Shown: piece by piece, positions 28,900-36,909 of the stretch
Position numbering within the stretch: position 1 is the stretch's first letter
How the letters are laid out: each line of letters starts with the position of its first letter
DNA from: an uncultured Clostridia bacterium
GTDB taxonomy: Bacteria > Bacillota > Clostridia > Christensenellales > CAG-917
Direction of reading: 5' to 3'
DNA: 45,246 nucleotides
Assembly: GCA_947628855.1 (NCBI GenBank)
Contig: CANRBM010000005.1
Span: forward strand, 1-45,246
Position numbers and translations under genes: made by a program
The notes under the pieces: generated by a model
Databases searched by the model: none
The model's input: only the letters and a program-made list of their open reading frames with translations
What the model was told of the DNA's origin: nothing

Positions 28900-30864
28900 T
28901 TGGCACGTTCGGTTGACAAAAATCTGAAAAAACTTCCGCTTGGCGCGGTCCGTCCCACGGGTTGGCTGCTCGATCAAATGAAGCTTATGAACAGCCTGCA
29001 AAAGAGATTGGGCGGGCTTATGAAGAGCGGCGAATGGGAAAGAGGAGAAAATCTGCCCCGCTACATACGAGGGGTTGTTTTGCTTGCGGCGGCGCTTGAC
29101 GACAAAGTGCTCCGCGACAAGGCGGCAAGCTGTGTGCAGACCATTTTGAACAGCGGGCGCGAAGGCGGCGATTTCGGTCCCGCCGATTATCGCGCGCTCT
29201 CCCCGAGGATAGAGGCGTTGAAGGCGCTGTTGAGTTACTATGAGATGCTTTCGTATTACGAGCTCCCGGGAGGGGAGAGGATAATGGCGTTTTTGAAGCG
29301 CTATTTCAAGCATCAATTCAACAATTTCGACGTCACGCCAAGCTGGTTCAACTCCCGCGCGCGTCTGCTTGACGAGATCATGGCTATGGAGGCGGTGTAC
29401 AGAGAGTCGGACAAGGAGTGGCTGCACGACCTCGGCGAGAAGCTGAGGGACGCCACGACGGAGTGGTTCAAGCTTGCCGAAAAGTTTCCGTACAAAAAGC
29501 CCGCAAGCAAGTACATATCGCAAAACGCGCTCAAGCGCCTTGAAAAGACCGTGCTCGCCTACGACAAAGTCAGCTCTGCGCCGTCGAGGAAACTCAAACC
29601 TTTCACGCCCGAGCTTGTCGAGAAGCAGTGGAAAAAGCAGTCCGTAGCGGTGGAGACGGACGGCGTCAACATTGCCAAAGCCATCAAATATCCCGCGACG
29701 TACGGCAGGTTCATAGGCGACGATTCGCTCAAACATCTTTCGCTGAAATTCTTGAAGCAGGTCATGAAATATCACGGCACGCCCGCGGGCATGTTCACCT
29801 GCGATATGCACCTCGCGGGGGCGTCTCCGTCGCGCGGCATAGACGTGCAAGCCGCGGTGGAGATGATAGAGTCGCTTGTCGAAGTGATGAGGGAGACGGG
29901 GGACCACTCATGCGCCGATATGCTTGAGCGCATAGTGTTCAACGTCATTCCGGGGGCGTGTTTCCCCGATTGCTCCGCGGTGCAGGACGTCGTGCTGATA
30001 AATCAAGAAGAGGCGTCAAAAACGAGGCAGTTGCCGGGAGAAGAAGAGGAGTTTTCAAACGCCTTCATTCAAAAGAAACTCTCCCGCGGCGCCATCGCGG
30101 TGCTCAGCGCGTATCCGCTCTATCTCGAGGCGGCGTGCCTTGTCAAAGACAACGAGCTCAATTTCTTCACATACACGCCTTGCACTATGGAGCTGTCTAT
30201 AGACGGCGCGGCCATAACTTTGAGCGAAAAGACGGGTTATCCTTTCCGCAACACCGTAGTTTACAAAGTGGAGCAGGCGACAAGCGAGACGGAGGTCAAG
30301 ATAAACTTCCGCGTCCCCAAAAACACATCCATGCAGGTGATATCGGGCGGACAGGTCGTCGCGAGCGGCACAAAGGAGATATCCGTCAAATGCGTACTTC
30401 GCACGGGCAGTACGTTTATGCTCAAGATGGGGATCCCGCTCACGGTGGAGGACAACGAGGACGGCACGGTCAGTCTGTTCAAGGGCAATCTGCTCATGAG
30501 CTACAAGCTGCCCTTTGACGCGGTGCCCGATCCCGAGGACAGGCGCTTGATAAACGTCAACTTTGCCAAGAAGTGGAACATTGCGCCCCTGCTTTCAAGG
30601 CGTATGCTCGGAGGTATGCGCACCCTTCACGAGACGGAGACGACGATAGTGCACGACTTCACTTCGCTGCCTTTCTCGTACGACGTCCCGCCATTCGAGT
30701 TGCAGATCCGCGCAAAAAACGTCATGAATTGGGACTATGACGTCAACGGATTCACGCAGATCCCCAAACGCCCGAGCTTTTCCGAGGAGAGTTTGGAGCG
30801 CACCTTTATCCCGTTCGGCTGTACGCTGTTGCACATAGCACAATTTCCAAGATGTAATAAGTAG
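28900..30864 (+). CDS. GH127 / beta-L-arabinofuranosidase-like (DUF1680-like) protein, probably divergent
   Basis: RPTGWLLDQMKLMNSLQ, GGMFTCDMHLAGASPSRG-like block (GMFTCDMHLAGASPSRGIDVQAAVEMIESLVEVMRETGDHSCADMLERIVFNVIPG), C-terminal beta domain; TTG start. Confidence 0.7.
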   Translation: MARSVDKNLKKLPLGAVRPTGWLLDQMKLMNSLQKRLGGLMKSGEWERGENLPRYIRGVVLLAAALDDKVLRDKAASCVQTILNSGREGGDFGPADYRALSPRIEALKALLSYYEMLSYYELPGGERIMAFLKRYFKHQFNNFDVTPSWFNSRARLLDEIMAMEAVYRESDKEWLHDLGEKLRDATTEWFKLAEKFPYKKPASKYISQNALKRLEKTVLAYDKVSSAPSRKLKPFTPELVEKQWKKQSVAVETDGVNIAKAIKYPATYGRFIGDDSLKHLSLKFLKQVMKYHGTPAGMFTCDMHLAGASPSRGIDVQAAVEMIESLVEVMRETGDHSCADMLERIVFNVIPGACFPDCSAVQDVVLINQEEASKTRQLPGEEEEFSNAFIQKKLSRGAIAVLSAYPLYLEAACLVKDNELNFFTYTPCTMELSIDGAAITLSEKTGYPFRNTVVYKVEQATSETEVKINFRVPKNTSMQVISGGQVVASGTKEISVKCVLRTGSTFMLKMGIPLTVEDNEDGTVSLFKGNLLMSYKLPFDAVPDPEDRRLINVNFAKKWNIAPLLSRRMLGGMRTLHETETTIVHDFTSLPFSYDVPPFELQIRAKNVMNWDYDVNGFTQIPKRPSFSEESLERTFIPFGCTLLHIAQFPRCNK

Positions 30865-30872
30865 GTAGAAAT

Positions 30873-31430
30873 ATGAAAACCTTAGAAAGAAAATTTTCAA
30901 GTTCGGAACGCATAATTGCCAAGGCGAAATTCTCCGCCTGGGTGTACACTTCTCCCGTGATCGTCGCGATAGTGCTGGGAGGCATCATAGCCGTTCTCTG
31001 GATATTCGGCGGAAAGATAGAGGGGCTTTTCGGCGTCGAAGGCGCGCCCAAATATCTTACGGAACAAAACTTGAGATGGGCATTGGTCGGCGCGGCGGGA
31101 GTCGTGTTGATCGCCACGCTCATCGTGTCCCTCAAGCTTTACAGTAAGGAGCTCATCGTGACGGAGGACAAGATCGTATATCGCGAGGGCATTTCGAGCG
31201 TACACAACGTCGTCATCCCGCTCAAAGAGGTGCGCATACTCGAGAGCCATCAGACAGGCTTTCAGCGCCTGTGCGGCACGGGCACGATAACTATAATTTC
31301 CGACGCGGAGAAACCCTACAACATCAAGGGCGTCAAAAGCGCGGACAGGTTTTCCCGCCGCATAATCCGCCAGATGAGCGAGGTGCGCCGCGCGCAGGAG
31401 TCCACGAGATTCATCCTCAAACTCAGCTGA
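30873..31430 (+). CDS. Bacterial PH domain-containing membrane protein
   Basis: Two TM segments then KELIVTEDKIVYREGISSVHNVVIPLKEVRILESHQTGFQRLCGTGTITIIS, as in bPH (YdbS/YdbT-like) proteins. Confidence 0.8.
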   Translation: MKTLERKFSSSERIIAKAKFSAWVYTSPVIVAIVLGGIIAVLWIFGGKIEGLFGVEGAPKYLTEQNLRWALVGAAGVVLIATLIVSLKLYSKELIVTEDKIVYREGISSVHNVVIPLKEVRILESHQTGFQRLCGTGTITIISDAEKPYNIKGVKSADRFSRRIIRQMSEVRRAQESTRFILKLS

Positions 31431-31481
31431 CGAACGCCCGCGCTTTAGCGCAGGGAGAAGGTCTAGGCAAAGTCGAGATCT

Positions 31482-31506
31482 GCGTCGGACAAAACCGACG
31501 CTTTTT
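31482..31506 (+). terminator. Rho-independent terminator after PH-domain gene
   Basis: GCGTCGG-acaaaa-CCGACGC-TTTTT. Confidence 0.85.
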
Positions 31507-31624
31507 ATGTCTTTTAATGTAGAATTTAGGCAAATTTTGGGTGTTTACAAAATGTAATTAATGATTTAATATTATCTTAATTAAATCTATTAAAAATGTT
31601 TCGTATCGGGGATGACAAGGGGCT

Positions 31625-32473
31625 ATGGAAAAGATACGCTATTCTCAATTTGTACGCTTGAAATTCAGAAGCAATAAGGCTTACTTTGCGTTGTTGTCGC
31701 TTTTTGAGGCATTTTATTTTGCGTCGATGGTATATTTTGCCGTTATCGGGCAGCCGAGGGACGCCATACTTGCCGCGGCGTTTTTGCTCATTCCGCCCAC
31801 TATGCTGGCGCTTGAAAAGAGCTTGCGCCTGGAAATAAAAGTCCCGTTTGCCATCGGCGCCGTGATCTTGATAGTAGGCACTACGATAGGTTCGGGCTAC
31901 AACGTGTACACCACCTTTCCGCTTTGGGACGACATATTGCACCTATATTCGGGCTTTGTTTTCGGATGCATTGGCTTTGCGCTTTGTGAGGCGTTTATGG
32001 GCGAGCCGAAAAACAAACGCGGTTTTGCAATGGCGCTCTTTTTCGGATTCTGTTTCTGCCTTATGGTCGCGCTCGTTTGGGAGCTTTTTGAATATCTTGC
32101 CACGGAACTTGTAGGCGCGGATATGCAGGAGGACAAGTTGATAAACGGGTTCAACTCCTATTTCCTCAGTGGCACGCATGTGCAGGCGCAGGAAGTGGAC
32201 GGCATCGTCAAGACGGTGATATATCTCGAGAACGGGCAAACCATCGAGCTGAACGGCTATCTGGACATCGGGCTCTACGACACGCTCAACGACATGCTCA
32301 TATGCTTGATAGGCGTGACCTCCTATTTGATAATAGCGCCCATTATGTATTTAAAGAGCAAGCGGGTGTTCGCCGAGTTCGTGCCTCAACCCGTCACATT
32401 GCTTGGCAATATGCAGGAGGAATACGCCCGCGACACGGTGGAGGACGACGTGCTCAAAAGCAGCGCCGCTTGA
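31625..32473 (+). CDS. YjdF/DUF2238-like integral membrane protein
   Basis: DDILHLYSGFVFGCIGFALCE, WELFEYL, DTLNDMLICLIG pattern of the family. Confidence 0.6.
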   Translation: MEKIRYSQFVRLKFRSNKAYFALLSLFEAFYFASMVYFAVIGQPRDAILAAAFLLIPPTMLALEKSLRLEIKVPFAIGAVILIVGTTIGSGYNVYTTFPLWDDILHLYSGFVFGCIGFALCEAFMGEPKNKRGFAMALFFGFCFCLMVALVWELFEYLATELVGADMQEDKLINGFNSYFLSGTHVQAQEVDGIVKTVIYLENGQTIELNGYLDIGLYDTLNDMLICLIGVTSYLIIAPIMYLKSKRVFAEFVPQPVTLLGNMQEEYARDTVEDDVLKSSAA

Positions 32474-32552
32474 CTTTTGGCAAGCCGCGCTCGGACGTAT
32501 AACGTTGTCTTGCGCCGCGGTTGTCGCGTCATATAAGTAAAACAAAAAATAA

Positions 32553-32574
32553 GGCTGTCGTTTGACAGCCGTTC
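32553..32574 (+). terminator. Hairpin terminator
   Basis: GGCTGTC-gttt-GACAGCC then T-rich tract (gttcgtttaatttt). Confidence 0.6.
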
Positions 32575-32654
32575 GTTTAATTTTCGTCGTCGTCCAAATC
32601 GTTGAAGTATTCTCGGTCGAAAAACTCCGACATTGAATTTTGAATGTAATTGAT

Positions 32655-33366
32655 TCAGTCCGGATCATAAATTATTACATTACGATTTTGCTTGTCGTAT
32701 TCGAATTTGGCTTTTTCTTGCCAATTCAGATTTTTTGTCCACTCATAGGCGGTCGGAAGTATATATTTTATATTGCCTTTCATCTCGTCAAACGGCTCGT
32801 CATAACAAATGATAGCGCTTGGTTTGATGACTTCCAGCATCTTGTTATATCCGTACATAAACGGGCCTTTGTCGTGTTCTCTATAATATGTGCATACGGC
32901 AACGATGGATCCTTCTTCTATTCCGTCAAAGCAGAATTCAAAACTCCGCTCATCGCCCCATGCAACGGTAGGGATAACTTTTGCGCCACGGCTTTGCCAA
33001 TACGCCCCGCACCAACGATTTTTAAAAACGCTGTGTATTTGTAGCGCCAACGGCATATCAATGAACAGACTGAAATCCGGCGAGAACAGAGCGTGATATT
33101 GTTTCAAACGCTCAAACGAATCGTCCGCTTTGGTGTAAACCTTTTCAAACAACCAATCGTGGGTAAAAAAGTGAACGGTTTTATGCTTATTCTGTTCATC
33201 GTCGTTTTTTGTATCCACGAAGCTTATCGGCTCGATTTTGTCAACGTCTATGTCTTGCTTTTTGATCAAAGGCGTTATATTTGCCTACGACCTTAAATTC
33301 GTTTCGCACAAGCTCTTTTTTGTGTTGCGCTTTTTCTTTTTCATATTCCGATGAAAAAAATCTCAT
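32655..33366 (-). pseudogene. DUF4417 domain-containing protein, disrupted by an apparent frameshift near 33270
   Basis: Downstream frame: IKKQDIDVDKIEPISFVDTKNDDEQNKHKTVHFFTHDWLFEKVY...FSLFIDMPLALQIHSVFKNRWCGAYWQSRGAKVIPTVAWGDERSFEFCFDGIEEGSIVAV. Upstream frame starts at 33366 with good SD (gaggtggatttATG): MRFFSSEYEKEKAQHKKELVRNEFKVVGKYN. Joined they form one family-like protein. Confidence 0.75.
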
Positions 33367-33375
33367 AAATCCACC

Positions 33376-33837
33376 TCATCTGCAAATCATATAGTCCGCG
33401 TTTGTCACATCGTCCCATATGTCCTTGAGCAATTTGCCGCCTATATGCGCTTTTTGTTTGAACTCCTCAAAGTCGTCAAAATATTGCCATTTGGCGGGAT
33501 CTTTTTCGAAATATTCGCCCAATTCAATAATGTTTCTTGACCATAACACCCCATAAAGCATGCCGTCGTATTCAAACTCCATTTCCTTGTAATATCTCAA
33601 GCCTGCAATGAAGTCGTCCAAAGACGGTTTGAGAGGCAAGCCCTGCTTATACAGCGACTTTGCCTTGTTGTATGACACCATATTCGGGTATGCGACCGTA
33701 TCAGGATATTTAAGGCAAGTTTCACTCTGATGCCAACCGCAATGTTTGCAATCCCCATGCCCGAAGTTGTTAACATCCACAAGCTGCCCGCACACGGCGC
33801 AGGGTATTACAGTAAATTTAGCTTTATAATCCGACAT
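33376..33837 (-). CDS. Zn-ribbon (CPCC-like) protein, putative immunity protein, copy 2
   Basis: 153 aa; CAVCGQLVDVNNFGHGDCKHCGWHQSE; tandem paralog of 33847..34308 at protein and DNA level. Confidence 0.7.
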   Translation of the reverse strand: MSDYKAKFTVIPCAVCGQLVDVNNFGHGDCKHCGWHQSETCLKYPDTVAYPNMVSYNKAKSLYKQGLPLKPSLDDFIAGLRYYKEMEFEYDGMLYGVLWSRNIIELGEYFEKDPAKWQYFDDFEEFKQKAHIGGKLLKDIWDDVTNADYMICR

Positions 33838-33846
33838 AAAGTCACC

Positions 33847-34308
33847 TCATCTGCACATCATATAGTCTGCGTTTGTCACATCGTCCCATATGTCCTTGAG
33901 CAATTTTCCGCCTATATGCGCTTTTTGTTTGAACTCCTCAAAGTTGTCAAAATATTGCCATTTGGCGGGATCTTTTTCGAAATATTCGCCCAATTCAATA
34001 ATGTTTCTTGACCATAACACCCCATAAAGGACGCCTAAATATTCAAACTCCATTTCTTTATAAAAATCCAGTCCTTCTATGAAGTCGTCCAAAGACGGTT
34101 TGAGTGGCAATCCCTGCTTATACAGCGTCTTTGCCTTGTTGAATGAAACCATGTTTGGATATGCGACCATATCTGAATATTCAAGGCAGATCTCGCTCTG
34201 ATGCCAGCCGCAATGTTTGCATTTTCCTTGCCCGAAGTTGTCCACGTCTACAAGCTGCCCGCACACGGCGCAGGGTATTACAGTAAATTTAGCTTTATAA
34301 TCCGACAT
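33847..34308 (-). CDS. Zn-ribbon (CPCC-like) protein, putative immunity protein, copy 1
   Basis: 153 aa from ATG at 34308 (SD ggaggattggatATG); CAVCGQLVDVDNFGQGKCKHCGWHQSE; overlaps upstream cargo gene. Confidence 0.7.
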   Translation of the reverse strand: MSDYKAKFTVIPCAVCGQLVDVDNFGQGKCKHCGWHQSEICLEYSDMVAYPNMVSFNKAKTLYKQGLPLKPSLDDFIEGLDFYKEMEFEYLGVLYGVLWSRNIIELGEYFEKDPAKWQYFDNFEEFKQKAHIGGKLLKDIWDDVTNADYMMCR

Positions 34309-34607
34309 ATCCAATCCTCCAATTTGTCCTCCATTTCATAGAGCTTGATATCTTCTCCTCTGGGTTTTTGACCTAATTTTACTTTTGACCAATCCCACAT
34401 ATGTATGTGTGGAAAAACATGATTTTCGCCACTATGTGTGAAATCGATGTTTAGCCATGCATAACCATTGGCGTCATATAGCCTAATCTGTTTCAGCGTA
34501 TTGTCCGGTTTATAGAGACAATATTTAGAGTTCGGCTGACCTTTGCCTTCAAGATGTTCTGCCCACACCTCAAATGTTCCGCCGCTCATTGCGCCTCCTG
34601 CACCCAT
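34278..34607 (-). CDS. Orphan polymorphic-toxin-like C-terminal cargo domain (109 aa)
   Basis: SD AAGGAGG 8 nt before ATG at 34607; MGAGGAMSGGTFEVWAEHLEGKGQPNSKYCLYKPDNTLKQIRLYDANGYAWLNIDFTHSGENHVFPHIHMWDWSKVK... resembles PNS...LKQ.R.YD..G....DIDF.H......FPH.H.WDW cargo domains; overlaps immunity-like gene by about 31 nt. Confidence 0.55.
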   Translation of the reverse strand: MGAGGAMSGGTFEVWAEHLEGKGQPNSKYCLYKPDNTLKQIRLYDANGYAWLNIDFTHSGENHVFPHIHMWDWSKVKLGQKPRGEDIKLYEMEDKLEDWICRIIKLNLL

Positions 34608-34873
34608 TATAAATGCCTCCTTATGATTTTTCAAGAATTTGAAAACGAGTTTTCTCTTTCGCTCTTGCTATATCACGACAAACCTCAAAAATGCAAGATT
34701 TTATGACGCAGATTTTAAAAAATTTCCGAATTTAGCAAATTTTCTCTCGCGGACTCTCTCGGTATCGGCTTGTCTTTGCACTGTCGAGTGCGAAAATTTT
34801 TTATTGGCTTTTGGATATTCACACATAAGGAGTCGAGAGGGATCGCGGCGGCGTAAATTTTCAAATGTTTTTG

Positions 34874-34902
34874 TTGAGATTTCGGCTCAATGGTGTTAAT
34901 AT
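34874..34902 (+). promoter_or_regulatory. Putative promoter for Fe-ADH
   Basis: TTGAGA, 17-nt spacer, TAATAT. Confidence 0.55.
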
Positions 34903-34948
34903 ATTAGTTGTATAAATTATAAAGCGGTTTATGCCGCTCGGAGGAAAA

Positions 34949-36169
34949 ATGAATTGCTTCACAAAATTCGGTTACCGCGTCTTTCAAAAAGCTATGTGGT
35001 GCGCAATGTGGTTCTTGCCTTGGAATCAAAACAAGGCTACGCTTTCGGGCGCAGGCAGCATAAAGGAGTTGCCGCGTTTTCTCAAGGATAAAGGGTTCAA
35101 GAGCATCCTCATCGTGACGGACGGCGGGCTTTTCAAGCTGGGCATGGCGGATCCCATCCTTGCCGCATGCGAGGCGGAGGGCATGAAGGGCGTGGTGTAT
35201 CACGACGTCGTCCCCAACCCCACAATAGGCAACATCGAGGACGGGCTCAAGATGTACAATGACAATGGCTGCGACGTCATAGTCGCGCTCGGCGGCGGCT
35301 CCGCTATGGACTGCGCGAAGGGCATAGCGGCAAGAGTGGCGCGTCCCAAGAAATCCATTCCGCAGATGAAGGGCGTGCTCAAAGTCATGCACAAACTTCC
35401 TCCGCTTGTGGCGATACCCACGACGTCGGGCACGGGCTCCGAGGCGACGCTGGCGGCGGTCATATCCAACCCCGAAACGCACGAGAAGTATCCCATCAAC
35501 GACCCCGTCCTCATTCCACGTTACGTCGTCATGGACCCCGAGCTCACAAAGTCCCTTCCCAAACATATCACCTCTACGACAGGTATGGACGCGCTGACCC
35601 ATGCGGTAGAGGCGTACATAGGCGGCGAGAATACGTCGCAGACGAAGAAGGATGCCGTTGAGGCGGTCAAGCTCATCAACGAGAACCTCAAAAAGGCGTA
35701 CGACAACGGCGAGGACCTCGACGCGCGCAACAAGATGCAACAGGCGGCATATCTCGCGGGCAAGGCGTTCACAAGAGCGTACGTCGGCTATGTCCACGCG
35801 GTCGCGCATACTTTGGGCGGCGAGTACGGTGTGCCCCACGGGCTTGCAAACGCCGTAATCCTGCCATATGTGCTCAAAGCGTACGGCAAGAGCGCGCATA
35901 AGAAACTTGCCCAGCTTGCGGACGTCATAGGCTTGAAGGGCAATACCAAAGAGGAAAAGGCAAACGCTTTCATCGCCTGGATAGAGAATATGAACGCCGA
36001 AATGCAGATCCCCACAAAGATACTCTCCCGCGAGGGCGGTCCTTTGATACAGGAAGAGAGGCTCCCCATCATGATACAGCACGCGCTCAAAGAGGCAAAT
36101 CCCCTCTATCCCTGCCCGCAAGTCTGGGGCAAGGCAGAGATCGAAAAGATCTACAGACAGATCATGTGA
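34949..36169 (+). CDS. Iron-containing alcohol dehydrogenase
   Basis: GGGSAMDCAKGIA, PTTSGTGSEATLAAVI, GMDALTHAVEAYIG, HAVAHTLGGEYGVPHGLANAVILP; SD cggagga before ATG 34949. Confidence 0.95.
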   Translation: MNCFTKFGYRVFQKAMWCAMWFLPWNQNKATLSGAGSIKELPRFLKDKGFKSILIVTDGGLFKLGMADPILAACEAEGMKGVVYHDVVPNPTIGNIEDGLKMYNDNGCDVIVALGGGSAMDCAKGIAARVARPKKSIPQMKGVLKVMHKLPPLVAIPTTSGTGSEATLAAVISNPETHEKYPINDPVLIPRYVVMDPELTKSLPKHITSTTGMDALTHAVEAYIGGENTSQTKKDAVEAVKLINENLKKAYDNGEDLDARNKMQQAAYLAGKAFTRAYVGYVHAVAHTLGGEYGVPHGLANAVILPYVLKAYGKSAHKKLAQLADVIGLKGNTKEEKANAFIAWIENMNAEMQIPTKILSREGGPLIQEERLPIMIQHALKEANPLYPCPQVWGKAEIEKIYRQIM

Positions 36170-36261
36170 AAAACATGCGGGCGCATCATGTGAAACGCTA
36201 TACAAACCTGCCATGTAAAAAAATACACACAGGTCGTGAGTTTTGCGCAAATTGCGTCTGA

Positions 36262-36297
36262 AACAATATCCCGCGGTAAACACCGCGGGATATTGTT
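36262..36297 (+). terminator. Strong hairpin downstream of Fe-ADH
   Basis: AACAATATCCCGCGG-taaaca-CCGCGGGATATTGTT, perfect 15-bp stem; TTGTTGTT follows. Confidence 0.75.
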
Positions 36298-36325
36298 GTT
36301 CATATATGAAGCGTACTGAAATCGC

Positions 36326-36700
36326 GCTCGGACAGAGGTTAATAGAGTTCAAGGACGAAAAGCGTTAGTATCTCAGACAAACTTATTGAAATGACCCGCC
36401 CTCACTGCGTACGTGGGTATATCCCGCTCGCTCCGCGGAGTCGCTCGGACAGGGCGTACGGCGGGTATGAGGTAGCTCGGACAGAGGGTGCGTTAAACGC
36501 TCGGACTAGGGGATTCCTCGACGTTGCTCGGAATGACATTATAAATATTCTGTCATGTTGAGCGAAGTCGAAACATCCCCCTGTTATACCCCACAAAATC
36601 ACTGCGTAATTTTGCGGGGACCCCGATGTCGCTCAGACAAAGGTTGCGTTGATCACTCATACAAAACGTCCATCAATATCAAGCTATCACGCAGGAGTTC
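36326..36700. repeat. Composite intergenic repeat region with GCTCGGAC motifs and palindromes
   Basis: GCTCGGAC at 36326, 36443, 36475, 36499; variants GCTCGGAA at 36536 and GCTCAGAC at 36631; related sequence at 45116. Confidence 0.75.
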
Positions 36701-36717
36701 ATACCATACACACAACC

Positions 36718-36763
36718 AAAACGCGCGAACTAGTGACAAAAGTCACGACGTTCGCGCGTTTTT
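36718..36763. terminator. Bidirectional terminator-like hairpin
   Basis: AAAACGCGCGAAC ... GTTCGCGCGTTTT, perfect 13-bp outer stem with inner GTGAC-aaaa-GTCAC. Confidence 0.65.
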
Positions 36764-36870
36764 AGCTTGGAGTGCAGGGGCTGAAAGCCCTTGCCGAGGT
36801 GCAGGGCTCGAAGCCCTGCGTGGGGCGACGAAGTCCCTTGCCGGGGAGTGGGGCGGAGCCCCACAAGAAT
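36764..36870. repeat. GC-rich hairpin-array element B (related to element A at 26900-26967)
   Basis: Shares CGCGTTTTTAGCTTGG at left end and CCTTGCCGGGGAGTGGGGCGGAGCCCCACAA at right end with 26900-26967. Confidence 0.7.
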
Positions 36871-36874
36871 AAAT

Positions 36875-36905
36875 CCACTTCGTGGAGCGTTGCTCCACGA
36901 AGTGG
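36875..36905 (-). terminator. Terminator hairpin of DagK-type kinase gene
   Basis: CCACTTCGTGGAGC-gtt-GCTCCACGAAGTGG, perfect 14-bp stem immediately after the minus-strand stop. Confidence 0.7.
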
Positions 36906-36909
36906 GATG

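Larger units (their letters stand above)
33373..34314. repeat. 471-bp tandem duplication (two copies)
   Basis: Copies 33373-33843 and 33844-34314 align without gaps; 3'-coding parts almost identical. Confidence 0.85.

Noticed and set aside
36402-36602. 66-aa minus-strand ORF MILWGITGGCFDFAQHDRIFIMSFRATSRNP...
   Set aside because: Encoded by the arms of an intergenic palindrome; treated as repeat, not protein.
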